A stretch of DNA of 64,000 bases from Clytia hemisphaerica. Its lineage: Eukaryota > Cnidaria > Hydrozoa > Leptothecata > Clytiidae. The stretch covers positions 256,482-320,481 of the forward strand of contig CACVBU010000913.1 in NCBI GenBank assembly GCA_902728285.1. Reading direction: 5' to 3'. Position numbers and translations under genes: made by a program. The notes below the pieces were generated by a model. The model saw nothing but the letters and a program-made list of their open reading frames with translations, searched no databases and was not told the origin of the DNA. Shown here piece after piece: positions 24,319-34,939 of this stretch; the stretch's first letter is position 1; the number at the start of each line of letters is the position of its first letter.

Positions 24319-24722
24319 AAAGGCCGTGATACACTTGTCAATATTAGATCAATATTCAAAAAGCGTTATTGAGCTAATATTGCTGAATGTAAGGGAAAAA
24401 GTTCAATTTAAATGATGTTGAAATTTATGAAAGTGCTCTATTGTTCGATTATTGAGCGAGAGTTGATTTAAATTGAAATTTTTCAATTTAATTCCTCTTC
24501 CAGTCAATATTCAACAATAGAAAGAAAGGAAAAACTATTGATTTCGCTAATGTAAACAAACATTTTCATTCATTTTTTTCTCGCTTGAACAAAGGGCAAG
24601 TGTTCCTATTGTTTGCAATATTATTGATAAGTGTAAGGAAGCGATCAATTTTAGATTTATATCCAAATATAGTAACATTTTTTGAATATTGATTTAATAT
24701 TTACAAGTGTATCACGGCCTTT
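24319..24722. mobile_element. MITE-like element with ~40-bp imperfect TIRs
   Basis: Left end AAAGGCCGTGATACACTTGT then AATATTAGATCAATATTC pairs with right end GAATATTGATTTAATATT then ACAAGTGTATCACGGCCTTT. The interior has no coding frame. I could not identify a convincing target duplication. It sits at the edge of the 23690-24300 repeat. Confidence 0.8.
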
Positions 24723-25145
24723 ATTAGGAATATTAAAAGTCAATAAATATTCGTAAAATGTGATGACGTCATTATCAAAAGACAGTTTTTTAATTTGTTT
24801 TAACTTTTAACTTGTAAAATACGGGAGTGGAATTTGATGAAACGTCCTAATTTCTTCCGATTAAAAAATCTCAAATAAGCAATAAGTTAATAAATGATAT
24901 CTTAAATCGAAATAACCAAGGGGTGATAAAGTCATCGGAAATGACAGAAAAATTAAAGGTATGGTAAAGAATCATATTGTTAACGATTTTTGGAATATCA
25001 TGTTTATATCAAAATGATTTCTCTTTGATGATGGCTAAATGTATATGAGGCTGTGCAAATAGACGTGGACCAGTAGAATTGAATGCTTCTGAGTTTACAG
25101 GAAAGTAACTCGTATATATTATATTCACATTATTCTTTTTGGCAG

Positions 25146-25469
25146 GTAATACGATTCAAACAAAATGTCTTCAAACACGACAAATTTCGTGAAATCATGG
25201 CACCGGAAGCAACAACCTTCATGCAATATGTGTCAGACAACTCCGACCAACAATTAGCTACATTGGATGGTAAGAAAACTCACCACGGTTTAGGCTCCTT
25301 GGCCATCGCCAATGGGGATTTCACCGATGAAAATTTACCTTCCCATCGTATTCCACGGGACAAAAGGGAGAATTGGAGTGACGTCGAAGGAAACAATGGC
25401 ATCGAAATTCATCAATACTTTGACCCTGAAATATCTGCATTATCAAAGACAATTTTCAAACCAATACAA
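25146..25469 (+). pseudogene. Exon of a large multi-copy family (D-N-x-D-x-x-x-x-T-L-D-G motif)
   Basis: The exon lies between an acceptor (TTTTGGCAG|GT) and a donor (ATACAA|GTAATG) and is 108 codons long. It reads F-K-Q-N-V-F, then Y-V-S-D-N-S-D-Q-Q-L-A-T-L-D-G and H-H-G-L-G-S, motifs I recognise as the conserved N-terminal half of a multi-copy invertebrate family whose later parts lie at 25698-26500 and 27172-28401. The apparent ATG at 25083 is intronic. The phase to the next exon does not fit the family reading frame, one sign of decay. Confidence 0.55.
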
Positions 25470-25697
25470 GTAATGAATAAATTGCTATCTTTAATCCATG
25501 TGTCTGTGTTTTTGTTTGTTTTACTTGCTCATTCGTGATGCCCAATTTCATTTATTTATGCCATCGATCATGACTTTGTTGGGTTGTTTTTTTGTCATTA
25601 TGTTTACAGCTGGTCTGGACGAAGACTTATTATTATGCTACATACCTATTGTACTTAGTTTGACCAGCTTTTAAATCTAAATAAATAATCTCTTTAG

Positions 25698-26500
25698 GGA
25701 AATCGCCAACTTTTCAATTCATCGACGTGCTCTGGACATCAAGCTACCTTTTCAAAGACATGTGTCCCCATTGGTCTGGATATATGAGCTCAACATAAAG
25801 TGGACAAACGCTATCGAAATCACGTGTCACCATACTTCCCATCATAGATTTGAACGCCACTGATCCAACTGCAATCTACTCTCTGCTGCTATACTTGATT
25901 GACCAGAGTAAAAAGCTACAGGTTAACTTACCATGCGTCACTTTCGACCGGCAGCTTTACATAAAGACTTACGAGGTCGTTGCATCAGAGAAGGTGCATG
26001 TATTTGTGCGACTTGGAGGGTTTCGCCAATCGATGAGCTTCCTGGGCTCAATAGGAAACCTCATGCAAGGGTCTGGATTGAATAAAGCCCTTGAAACCGT
26101 TTATGCACCCGTGACTATCGGTCACATGTTTACTGGCAACGCATATTCTCGATCGGTTCGTGGTCAACTTCTATGTGCAACTGCTGTTCAATCAATCTTA
26201 ATGGAAGAATTCTGGCACAAACTAACTACCGGGCAAAAGGAAGAGCTGGAGAACTATTACGGTTCTGCTGACCCCTCCCAGTACGCAAGTGAAGACATCT
26301 GTATAAAGCTGAGTGATTGGGTAGAAGAAAAATACAAAGAGGTATCCACGGATTCGAGGACGTCCGCTTTATGGTCCAGTTATATTCGCTACGTCAGTGT
26401 TGTTCAGGATTTCATTAGAGCTGAAAGAACCAACGATTGGAATCTGCATATCACGTCAACAAACGCCATGCTCAACCTCTTTGCAGCAACCGGGCACAAT
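25698..26500 (+). pseudogene. Second exon of the same family, with in-frame TAA
   Basis: After an acceptor (CTCTTTAG|GG) the frame gives D-V-L-W-T-S, H-W-S-G-Y-M-S-S-T, an in-frame TAA at 25796-25798, then P-I-I-D-L-N-A-T-D-P-T-A-I-Y-S, C-V-T-F-D-R-Q-L-Y, L-G-G-F-R-Q-S-M-S-F-L-G-S-I-G and G-N-A-Y-S-R-S-V-R-G. It ends F-A-A-T-G-H-N at a strong donor (AAT|GTGAGTATCG). The motif order (D-x-N-P-S-D-x-T, T-F-D-Q-P-L-Y, L-G-G-F-H) is that of a family common in cnidarian-type genomes; its function is not established to my knowledge. The reading frame continues cleanly past the TAA. Confidence 0.6.
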
Positions 26501-26558
26501 GTGAGTATCGATAAGGAAAAAGTCACAGTTGACCCATTGACTCTTTTCTTACATTTGA

Positions 26559-27170
26559 TTGTCCTGGTGGAAAGGAGGAGACGTCGAATCAAGAAGAAAA
26601 AACATCATAATTCATGGACTCTATGAACAAGCTGAAAACACGAAAGAAGAAAATCAAGAAGAGGACAAAAAGGAAATTGAGGATCTGCTCAAAGATATCA
26701 GCATCCGCGACATCAAACCAACGCATCAGCATCGTATTGGGTTCGAACATGAAAAATCGAAGAAAAATCGTCCGATAAAGGTGACCTTGCAAAGTGAAGA
26801 AGAAAAAGAAAGAATCACGAGCAACCTTAAAGCCTTAAAAAAGTTTGGATATCATCTAAGCATCACTGATGATTTCGCCATCAATGAAAGAAGAAAAATC
26901 AAAGAGATGTGCGAAAAAGCTAAAAAATGGAACTCCGAATGTGATGGTGATTTCATTTGGCGTGTGAGAGGAAGTCCCAGAACAGATAACCTTCACTTGA
27001 TAAAAACAAACAAAAACTTTGCCAACCAAAAGCTGTCAATATCTAGCCTCAGTAGCAGCGACGATGAGCTGCCAACAAAACATTAGTCTTTTTTAATTGT
27101 AAAGTAGCGTTGACTTTTATTAGCCTTGAAATAAACTATTACTTACTTATATTACTTACTTATTCAAAGA
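26559..27170 (+). mobile_element. LINE ORF1 C-terminal fragment with TTACTTA tail, in an intron
   Basis: An open frame of up to 175 codons encodes N-I-I-I-H-G-L-Y-E-Q, acidic coiled-coil, H-Q-H-R-I-G-F, R-P-I-K-V-T-L-Q-S-E-E-E-K and finally W-R-V-R-G-S-P-R, the RRM-like and C-terminal parts of LINE ORF1p (Transposase_22 type). It stops at 27084-27086, followed by a short 3' region with TTACTTATATTACTTACTTA repeats, a typical non-LTR tail. No PHD finger and no ORF2: 5'-truncated and probably mobilised in trans. It lies after the donor at 26501, so it is intronic to the host-family gene. It is clearly related to the copy at 8288-9408 (shared WRVRGSP). Confidence 0.75.
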
Positions 27171-27171
27171 T

Positions 27172-28401
27172 GGCGTTGTGAGAAAATCACTAAAGTCAGT
27201 GCTGAAGCCATATCTAAGAGATGAAAATGCTGCAGTCGACATTCCCACAACAACAACAACGCGCATTATTGATGGTGGTGGTCTGTTATGGTGCTGCGAT
27301 TGGAAAAAAGAAGAGACATTGCAAGTTATTTTTCAAAGGTATGCGAAATTTCTCTTACAGCACAGCATTGACAAAATCGTTTTCGATGGATATGAGCTAT
27401 CAACGAAGGATTCAACACACTAAAAACGAGCAGGTGCTGTTTCCCAAGAGGTTGAAATCAAAATCGTAAATCCTTGTCCAGCCAATCGAAACACGTTTCT
27501 TGGTAACTACCGTAACAAAAAACGATTTGTTACATGTCTTGCAAGTTTTCTAAGTGGAAAGCGCAACTTCACAGTCGTCGAGTGCCCAAGTGATGCTGAT
27601 ACAACGATTGTGAAAGAGGCTTTAACTGCTGTCAAATCTTCGTCTATTGCTGTATATTCTGATGATACTGACATCCTTTGTCTCTTGCTTCATCACATCG
27701 CCAAGGATCCATCATTGAAAGAAATCTTTATGGTAGATGTGACTAAGAAGAAAAAACGATCCAGAGAGTGCTACAACGTATCAAATATGCTACAAAGCAA
27801 CAGAAGCAACGCAGAGTTCCTCTTATTCGCACATGCATTCACGGGATGCGACACCACTTCTGCTATCCACAACTTTGGAAAAACTTCAATTTTCAACAAA
27901 GTAAACGATTCGCCTGCAATCCAATCAATAATCAGCGAGTTTTACAAAGAAAACTCGCCAGAAATTATTGGCAATGCAACAATCTGTTTATTCGAGCTTT
28001 TGCATTCAGTGAACGACACCTTACCAACCATTCGAAAGAAGAAATATGAGCAAATGGTTTCGTCAAATCGATCCGTTATCGACCCTTCAATGCTACCACC
28101 ATCACCTAGAGCAGCGTATTACCATGGATTACGTGTATACCATCAAATAAAGGTATGGTGTGAGCTAAAAGATTCAGACCAAATGCCACTGGACTTGGGA
28201 TTTCAGCTACTCGGTGAATCGTATGAACCAGTCATGACGGATGAGGAAGCTGGCTCACCAGATCTTTTAAAAGTCATTCGTTGTGGCTGTAAAGGTAGAT
28301 GTGAATCAAATAGATGTAAAGCAGGTTTGAAATGCAAGGAGTGTCAAGGCACTTCTTGCACGAACGCTGATGACACCGACAAAATATTTGACAGTAAGTA
28401 A
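27172..28401 (+). pseudogene. C-terminal half of the family: XPG/Asteroid-like nuclease segment and Cys-rich tail
   Basis: One frame runs from about 27178 to 28401 (~407 codons) interrupted only by a TAA at 27421-27423. It carries V-E-C-P-S-D-A-D-T-T-I-V (27580-27610), Y-S-D-D-T-D-I-L-C-L-L-L (27656-27690), H-A-F-T-G-C-D-T-T-S (27830-27862) and a Cys-rich end (C-G-C-K-G-R-C, C-K-E-C-Q-G-T-S-C-T-N; 28285-28360). The D-A-D / D-D-T-D spacing resembles the acidic active site of XPG/FEN1-like PIN nucleases such as Asteroid; that assignment is inference. The acidic residues are intact. Either a recently dead copy, or the TAA falls at an unseen splice junction. Confidence 0.6.
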
Positions 28402-28649
28402 ATCTCTTACCTTTAAATTTGAAAATACGATTATGTAAGTGTGATTTGAAAATGTTTTTGATAAATCACCCAAAACCAATTTTATCATTCCTGTTATCAA
28501 ATTTATGACTGCACTTAATTTTTATCTTTAACCCTTTATCTGATCATACAGGTCACAAAAGATTTGTTTATTTTGGTTGTTTTCAAGACATATTACTTAT
28601 GTTTCTTTCATTGTTTCATACATTTCCCCTTTAAATTTGTCTTTTCAGC

Positions 28650-29001
28650 TTTCTTTAGACAACTTTTCGTCCACCGGGCACAATCCGTTGCCAACGCCGA
28701 CACCAGCGATGCCGGCCTTGGCTATTGGGTCAACGCTGATGGGATGTTGCCCCCACGTCCAAAACCCGAAAGACGGTTTTACAACAACGATCGTGGGCGT
28801 GGGCGTGAGCGTGGCAGTCGTGGTGATGGGCGTGGTGGAGCTGGGAGAGGTGGTGGTAGAGTTGGGCGTGAGTGGATCAGGTCAAAGTCGCGAAATCGTT
28901 CTCGTCCACGCTCAACATCCCGATCAAGGTCACGGTCCAGGTCATGTGGTCCGTGCTCGGGGTGTCAGCGCCGTAGGCACCAATGTTATCATAATAAGTG
29001 A
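28650..29001 (+). CDS. Arg/Gly- and Arg/Ser-rich candidate exon
   Basis: After an acceptor-like TTTTCAG (about 28644-28650) one frame ends in R-G-R-G-R-E-R-G-S-R-G-D-G-R-G, then S-R-S-R-S-R-S-R-S, then a C-G-P-C-S-G-C-Q-R-R-R-H-Q-C-Y-H tail and a stop. RGG and RS repeats are typical of RNA-binding tails, and the terminal Cys/His pattern could be a small zinc knuckle. A second open frame overlaps but is a shadow of the GC-rich repeat. It follows the previous gene by ~250 bp on the same strand. The coding claim rests on composition and the clean end only. Confidence 0.35.
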
Positions 29002-30599
29002 TAATATCTATTTCTAGCCAGTTATGAAATATTTTAAGACTTCAAAAGAAAAAAAACCGTATTTTTACTTTGTTGCGTTGCTGAAGAAATAGATATGTTA
29101 CTTTTTATGATAGCATTTTATTTTAGTGGTTTATCTACATCAATTTGTACTAATCGTTCGTACTTCAAGGGTCTTCATATATAAAATCATTTTTCATCAC
29201 ATTGTTGGACTTATACTTTCCAAATATTTCATGCTTTTATAATTGTTTTAAAAACAGATTTTATGGACTCGTTTTAACTTTGTTCTTCATTATTCGTTAT
29301 TAATCATTTTTCTAAGTACTTCAGTAAACAACATAACGTTAAAAAATAACTTATACTCTATATATACTGTTTATACTCTGTATATACTATGCTATACTGT
29401 TTTAGCATATTGTAGATATTTTTCTATCATTATATGTTATATATTATATATTGTAGATCGTTGTTTGTGATTAAGGCTCGGTTGGAAAATTATGTCAAAT
29501 TCAAAAAATTCACAACTTTTACTGCGTTTCTTTCTTTCCTGTCGAAATCGAGACAAAAATTTTCAGATGATGCTGTAGGTTTTTAAGATCATCATCAGAA
29601 AGAGTATGTAACCCGACATTTGGTCCGAAGGAATTTTTTTTGGTTGAACCATTAAATTATCCGAAAAGTTGAAAAAAATGATAACACCGTCACACTGGTT
29701 TGTAGGGGTCAAAATACCAGAATATATAAGGCTAATTACCGTTACCATTTGATTTTAAAAAAATTTCCAGTCTCTTTTTCTTTCCGTCAAATCCTGTAAT
29801 ACCGTACTAAAACAGGACCAATTCTGTCACCGTAAAAGTACAAACCCCCAAACAAGATATTTAATTCCTGTAACCTGTACATTAACTAATGAACTCTTTG
29901 CAATGCAATCAGAGTGGAGGAATGTAGGCGTTCTGGAGCGCGCGCAACCCCTTTTATATTGATTTATCTATCTATAGCCAGGGAGCAGAGCGCCAAAAAA
30001 ATTAAATAACAGGCGGTCCGGACAATTTGAAACTTTCAGGGATTGTTTATAAGGTCTAAGACGTTACAAAAGTGTTTACTTGCCTTTGTGAAATTACTTG
30101 AGGCGCCTTGCAGGACAAAATGTTGACAAAAAGATAATTCCCAGGGGGGGGGCAAAAATGACCCCACCAATATCTCAGAATAGATCGTCGCTATGGATCT
30201 CAAATTTTGAATAACAGTAAATAGTTAACATAAAAATCAATTGGTTGATGTTTTGGAATGACTAAGGAACTTTAGATGTGTATTTTGCAGACCCGAATAT
30301 CCTCAAAATATAGAAGTTTTTGAACAAATAAATTAATGATCATTTGATTACATTACATATGAGAATCATGATCTTTCTTTGACCTCTTTTATCTTAAATC
30401 AAAAATTATCATAAATAGCAGCAATAAAAGTGTGTATTTTAAGGACAAGAATCGACTTAGAGAATAGAATCAATGGGATTGAAAAAAACGTCGTCTCTAA
30501 AGAAAAAAAAAACCATAAAGTTGGTGAACAAAAAATACCAACGTTTTAAGTGACCATGCATCTAAATATCGGAAATAGACTACAAAGATATCAAATATA
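29002..30599. other. Geneless AT-rich spacer
   Basis: TATATATAC/TATACTG-type low complexity at 29350-29460 and a G-run (GGGGGGG) near 30145. No recognisable exon, TIR or RNA gene. Confidence 0.5.
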
Positions 30600-31316
30600 C
30601 TATTGTTCGTTCTCAGACTCGGAGGAGTCATCTTCACTCGTACTAGCATCGGTTTCACTGTAAATCATGTTTTCCATTTCAATCACAAAATCTATTTCAT
30701 AATCGTTATCATCTTCACTATCATTCTCGCTGAAACCGTCATTGTCCATACCGTCTTCATCACATTTGTTCTTGCATCCATTTTTACAGCCACAAAGGTC
30801 AGTGCATTTGAGGTTGTGCGAGCTGAAAATAAAAACATTCGTCTCACACATATTATTTTTGCAAGTGCATGAAATCAGATCAACCAGCTCTTTTGGAACG
30901 GGATTTCTTAACATCCATTGGATTTCTAAAACACCATCTTCCAAAACCCATCCATACACTTTATCAGGCTGGGGGATCACAGGAAAGGTCTCCAATGATC
31001 TTCGGATGATTGCAGTTACGTAATTAACCCGCTTCAAATGACAATGAAGGACGTCACGTGTGGGTGGCAATTTCTGGGGTTCGGGTGTTTTCTTTTTGTT
31101 GCAAAACTTCAAGTATCGAGCTTCGTCAGTGTATTTGCAAGTCTTTCATGCCGTAAAGCTCACAAACAAATTGCTCTATAACAGGGAAATGCTTCGAATC
31201 CAAGACAAAACGATCACCAAGCGAAGCAAACGTTTCTTGAAACCAATCTTCCCCTCATCTTTCCATTCGACTGACTTGATTGGTACCATAACGGTCGTAT
31301 CATCGGATGGGCAGTA
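30600..31316 (-). pseudogene. Second family member: C-terminal part with Cys-rich tail, minus strand
   Basis: The minus strand carries G-D-R-F-V-L-D-S-K-H-F-P-V-I-E-Q-F-V-C-E-L-Y-G, a 1-base frame change near 31120, then E-A-R-Y-L-K-F-C, L-P-P-T-R-D-V-L, Y-G-W-V-L-E-D-G, a Cys-rich block (C-T-C-K, L-K-C-T-D-L-C-G-C-K-N-G-C) and an acidic Ser/Glu tail ending at 30600. The L-P-P-T-x-D / Y-G-W-x-L-E-D / Cys-rich order is the C-terminal signature of the same broad family that ends at 28401, so two members lie tail to tail about 2.2 kb apart. The plus-strand frames here are shadows. Confidence 0.55.
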
Positions 31317-31679
31317 AAAAAGTACATGTTTCAAGGTCTTTGTCTTTGAAGCCATGATAACAACGAAATTAACAAAATTCCAATACACAAATTAAACAAA
31401 TTAAGTTTCAAATTGCAGAGCAAATGGAATAAAGATAAATTTCCCTTTGCCTCCTTTTATATCTAACTGGCAATCATTTTTCGAACTTATGAATAACGTT
31501 AGTAAATTCGAATGTTCGATTAATCTACATTACTGTAAGTGAAGATTGTGACATTGGACAATTTGTAAACTGTGATTTAATACTTCGTTGTACGTCAACA
31601 TTTATTATAATTTCATCATGAATAAATTAATTTATAACTGAAATTGTCTCTTTTGTCACGTATCTTCTTCCCCTCGGTC

Positions 31680-31687
31680 TATAAAAG
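31680..31687 (+). promoter_or_regulatory. TATA box of the DNCSGQNKNN-family gene
   Basis: TATAAAAG followed by GGCG and then the ATG at 31741, 54 bp downstream of the box. The spacing leaves room for a start site near 31710 and a short leader. Confidence 0.6.
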
Positions 31688-31740
31688 GGCGTTCCCCGTT
31701 TGCAAAGACAAGTTCTTGATTTTTTTATCGCGCTGTAATC

Positions 31741-32883
31741 ATGGCTGGAAAACGTCAAATTGACATATCAGAAGAGGAACGAATTGAGAAATTTTTTCAA
31801 GATGGGTGTCTGTGTAGAAAGAACTGTTATACAAAATTTACAAAAGAAGAAGTTGTTGACATAAGAAACGACGTATTGGAGTTGGTGTAGTGGTTATCGT
31901 GCTTGACTTCTGTCCAGGAGGCTCGAGTTCGATACCCACCGTGGCACTACGGTTTACTTGGCAAGTGAATGCTCCTTCGCCCGGGTCAACCCATGCCATG
32001 TGAGGGGAATTGGGTACCATAACTCTGATACAAGAGTATGGGTAGATATTTCAGACATTGTGGTGTGCCTTGACACTCAGGAGGTTCTACACCTGCGAGT
32101 ACATCCGTTCTCCCGTGTAGTTCGAGTGTCATGGTATACACCATGGCTTGGCAGCTCGCATCTGCAGGGTTGCAATGTCTGCTTGCGCTGTGATTCCTAC
32201 TCCACCGTGGGTAGGACCCATTCCGATGCATCGGAGGGCATATCTATCTATCTATCTCTATCTATTGGAGTTGGAGGATACAGAGCGTGATATGCTGCTA
32301 ATGGGGTTTCTTCTCACTCAAAAACCCAAAAGTGGTGAGAATATTGAATTTTCCATCCGTGGTATTTGTGTATGCCGAACAAAATTTTTGTTTTGCTTTG
32401 CAATTTCCAAGACGCTCTATTCTGCCGTTTGTAAGCATTTTAATGAGTATGGTCCTGTCCCTCGCGTTCATGGAAACTCGAAGCGGTTACCGCACCACGT
32501 TATTGACTTAGAACATGTCGAGCGGGCACGTAACTTCATAGAAAATTATGCCCTTGCTTACGCTAAACCACTCCCCGGACGGGTCCCTAATTACCGTGAC
32601 AACGATGCGAAATTACTCCTCATTCCATCTCTTGAGACCAAAGAGATCGTTCATAGCCAATATCGCGACCTCTGTATCGAGAATAATTTTGATTATGGGA
32701 CTGAGTACCTTTGCTAAATTATGGAAGTCTCAATTACCGAACGTTTTGATAACAAAGCCACTTGGTGATCTATGTTGGGTTTGTCAACAAGGAAACGAAA
32801 GCCTTCTTCGCGCGCACCTAGACAGTGAAGATGAGAATGAACACGACGAGGCACAGGATGAACAAACCCTTCATATTGTGTAA
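31741..32883 (+). pseudogene. First exon of DNCSGQNKNN-family gene, split by a SINE
   Basis: ATG at 31741 opens M-A-G-K-R-Q-I-D-I, C-L-C-R-K-N-C-Y-T-K-F-T and V-L-E-L, where a SINE interrupts (31886-32274). After it the same frame resumes with E-D-T-E-R-D-M-L-L-M-G, R-V-H-G-N-S-K-R-L-P-H-H, L-P-G-R-V-P-N-Y and, after a second frame change near 32700, T-F-A-K-L-W-K and L-G-D-L-C-W-V-C-Q-Q-G-N. These motifs define a multi-copy family of invertebrates and fish that looks transposase-derived (helix-turn-helix N-terminus, later D-N-C-S-G-Q-N). The SINE and the frameshift mean the copy cannot make full-length protein. Later exons are at 33547, 34387 and 34940. Confidence 0.65.
31886..32274 (+). mobile_element. 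tRNA-derived SINE with 12-bp target duplication
   Basis: The direct repeat TATTGGAGTTGG flanks it (31874-31885 and 32263-32274). The head (from 31881) resembles a tRNA gene: TGGTGTAGTGGTTATCG as an A box and GAGTTCGATACCC (about 31923) as a B box, separated by ~35 bp. An unrelated body follows and the 3' end is TATCTATCTATCTCTATC, a simple-repeat tail. The tRNA-like head and target duplication show LINE-driven insertion into an exon. Protein-like frames inside it (31958-32290) are not genes. Confidence 0.88.
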
Positions 32884-33047
32884 GCGACTGAGGAAACCCG
32901 ATATTACAGGGCACAGGTAATGGAGGGATAAATCACTACGGGGTCGATTTTTTGTAAAAGTGGAACATGTTTCTTTTCGAGTGATTTACCCGTCCTTTCA
33001 ATTAAATCAAGCCCTCTCATTGTGAAAATTAGCTTGTGAAAATTAGC

Positions 33048-33445
33048 TACCTTATTGGTATTATATTTCGCGTGTATTAAATTGCGCTATTCGCGAAATT
33101 TTTTCGAGGAAACGTTTTTCGCGTGTATTAAATTTCGCGATTCACTGAATTGGGCATTTTCAAAAAATGGGAATGAAGCAAGAAAATGACTGATTTCGCT
33201 TAAAACACAACGTATTGGGTGTAAACATACCAAAAATAGTAACAAAACTAGTGACAAAAATAGTAACTAAGTGTAACATATAAGTATTTTCGATTTTTGA
33301 CCTATTTCGAAATTTTTTCGCGTGCATTTAATTTCGCGATTTTGTATTTTTGAAAATTTTAAACGGTATTAAATTTCGCCTAAAAAATCGCGAAATTAAG
33401 TACCCGCGAAATTTAATACACGCGAAATATAATACCAATAAGGTA
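33048..33445. mobile_element. TA-flanked MITE in an intron, CGCGAAA-rich
   Basis: Left end CCTTATTGGTATTATATTTC then GCGTGTATTAAATT mirrors the right end AATTTAATACACGCGAAATA then TAATACCAATAAGG. TA dinucleotides flank it (33048-33049 and 33444-33445), as for mariner-type elements. The interior repeats CGCGAAATTTAAT-like words in both orientations. It has no coding frame and lies between exons of the 31741 gene. Confidence 0.87.
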
Positions 33446-33546
33446 CCTTAAGGTATTTTTGGGACTTTTTTGGTTTGTAAACGATTTTTCGGAAAAATTG
33501 AAGAAAAAAAAGCCTAATCACACATTATCCCAATTTTTCTTAAAAG

Positions 33547-33886
33547 GTCGAAGAAGCAAAATCCCAAGCTGTCAACTTCAACGAGCCATTCGAAAAACAC
33601 GCTCCTTGCACTTATAAGGGATTGGCTCATAGTTGGGATTATGCCCAGCAAACCCACTATCCATATAACCCACTCCAACCTGGGCCGATTTTTTTCAAAA
33701 CCCCCAGAAAGTGTGGGATTTTTGGGATTTGTAATGACGGCATAAATCTTCAGTACAACTATTTGATTGATGAAATCAATACAACTGGGAAGGGGGCAAA
33801 TGCAACCATCAGTTATTTACATCACTTTTTCGAGTATTATGGAATGGGTGAGACGGACTCATATCTACATGCTGATAACTGCTCAG
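33547..33886 (+). pseudogene. Exon of DNCSGQNKNN-family gene
   Basis: Bounded by an acceptor (TTAAAAG|GTCG) and a donor (TGCTCAG|GTAATG). It encodes H-A-P-C-T-Y-K-G-L-A-H-S-W-D-Y-A-Q-Q, P-G-P-I-F-F-K-T-P-R-K-C-G-I-F-G and ends L-H-A-D-N-C-S-G. The last Asp/Asn in H-A-D-N are candidate catalytic residues of a DDE-like core; that role is inferred. This exon itself has no lesion. Confidence 0.7.
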
Positions 33887-34386
33887 GTAATGCTGGACTA
33901 CAAAAATGTTAGAATTTGCTGACAACCAGGTGACCTAGCCAAAATTTAAATGCTATCTTTTTAAAGAAAACTTTCCCATTCAAAAAAACTGTTGTCTTAA
34001 TTTTTTTTATTGTAAACTACAGGCTTGATATATGCTAAAGTTTTTCTCAGATTTGAGCCTGGATATGCTTATGAAAAATGTTGACTGACTCTATTTTTGT
34101 GTGTACTAATCAAGGAATTTCGCACAAATCAAATTTTGCAAGTTAACTTTTTTTTTTTTTTCACTGGGTTAATGGCAAATCCATTGTGTCGCTGGGTGAG
34201 ATTTTGGATCGGTCCAATACTCGGTTCCATGAAAATAACTGAAATGAAATTTCAGTCCGCCCCCAAAAATGCATGTAAACAATTTGGAAAAATATCAACC
34301 CGCCCCTGAACTGAGATTTACACTTGGATAAACAAAAATTGCAAAAATTAATCCAGTTTAAGTAAATATATTATTTTCACTTTCAG

Positions 34387-34504
34387 GACAGAATAAGAAC
34401 AATGCTTTTATTTGGTATTTGATGTGGAGGATTTTGAATGGTTTCCATGAAAAGATTGAGTACAGTTTCATGATAGCCGGCCACACGAAATTCAGCTGTG
34501 ACAG
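34387..34504 (+). pseudogene. Exon of DNCSGQNKNN-family gene
   Basis: From acceptor TTTCAG to donor GACAG|GTAATA. Joining G|GA restores the S-G-Q-N-K-N-N motif, and the exon continues W-Y-L-M-W-R and F-M-I-A-G-H-T-K-F-S-C-D. The phase fits the preceding exon exactly, which supports the splice model. No stop within it. Confidence 0.7.
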
Positions 34505-34939
34505 GTAATAAAAGAATTTTGTTGGGTAAGTTTGTTGTTTCAATCAAGGTAAAAACAGACTTAAAAATTAATTCCACTTTTTAAGTTGGTTTATTACCTG
34601 TCACAGCTTTTAATTCAGACTTAAGTCTTGTTCAGCATAATTTTAGACAAAATTTTTAAAACACAATTCATTAAAAATTACAAAAATAGTTGTCGAATAA
34701 AACTGAACTTTAAAAAATGGTGGTTGTCGTCACCTATGACCAACCCTTCTCAAAACTTACCAACCCAGAAAATTTTTTTACTCTGAAAATTAAATAGAAA
34801 TTTTGAAAAATCATCAAAACAAAATATTTCTTTTCGACCGACCGGTCAATCTAGGGTCAGGTGATGACAAACCAATATATATTTTCAAGCGCAGCCTAAA
34901 ATGTATATTTTTTGTATCTTCCTTAACGTGCTTCGGCAG

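Noticed and set aside
31958..32290. ORFs inside the SINE
   Set aside because: They lie within the tRNA-derived element and match no protein; no tRNA gene is called here either, as the fold is degraded and flanked by a target duplication.
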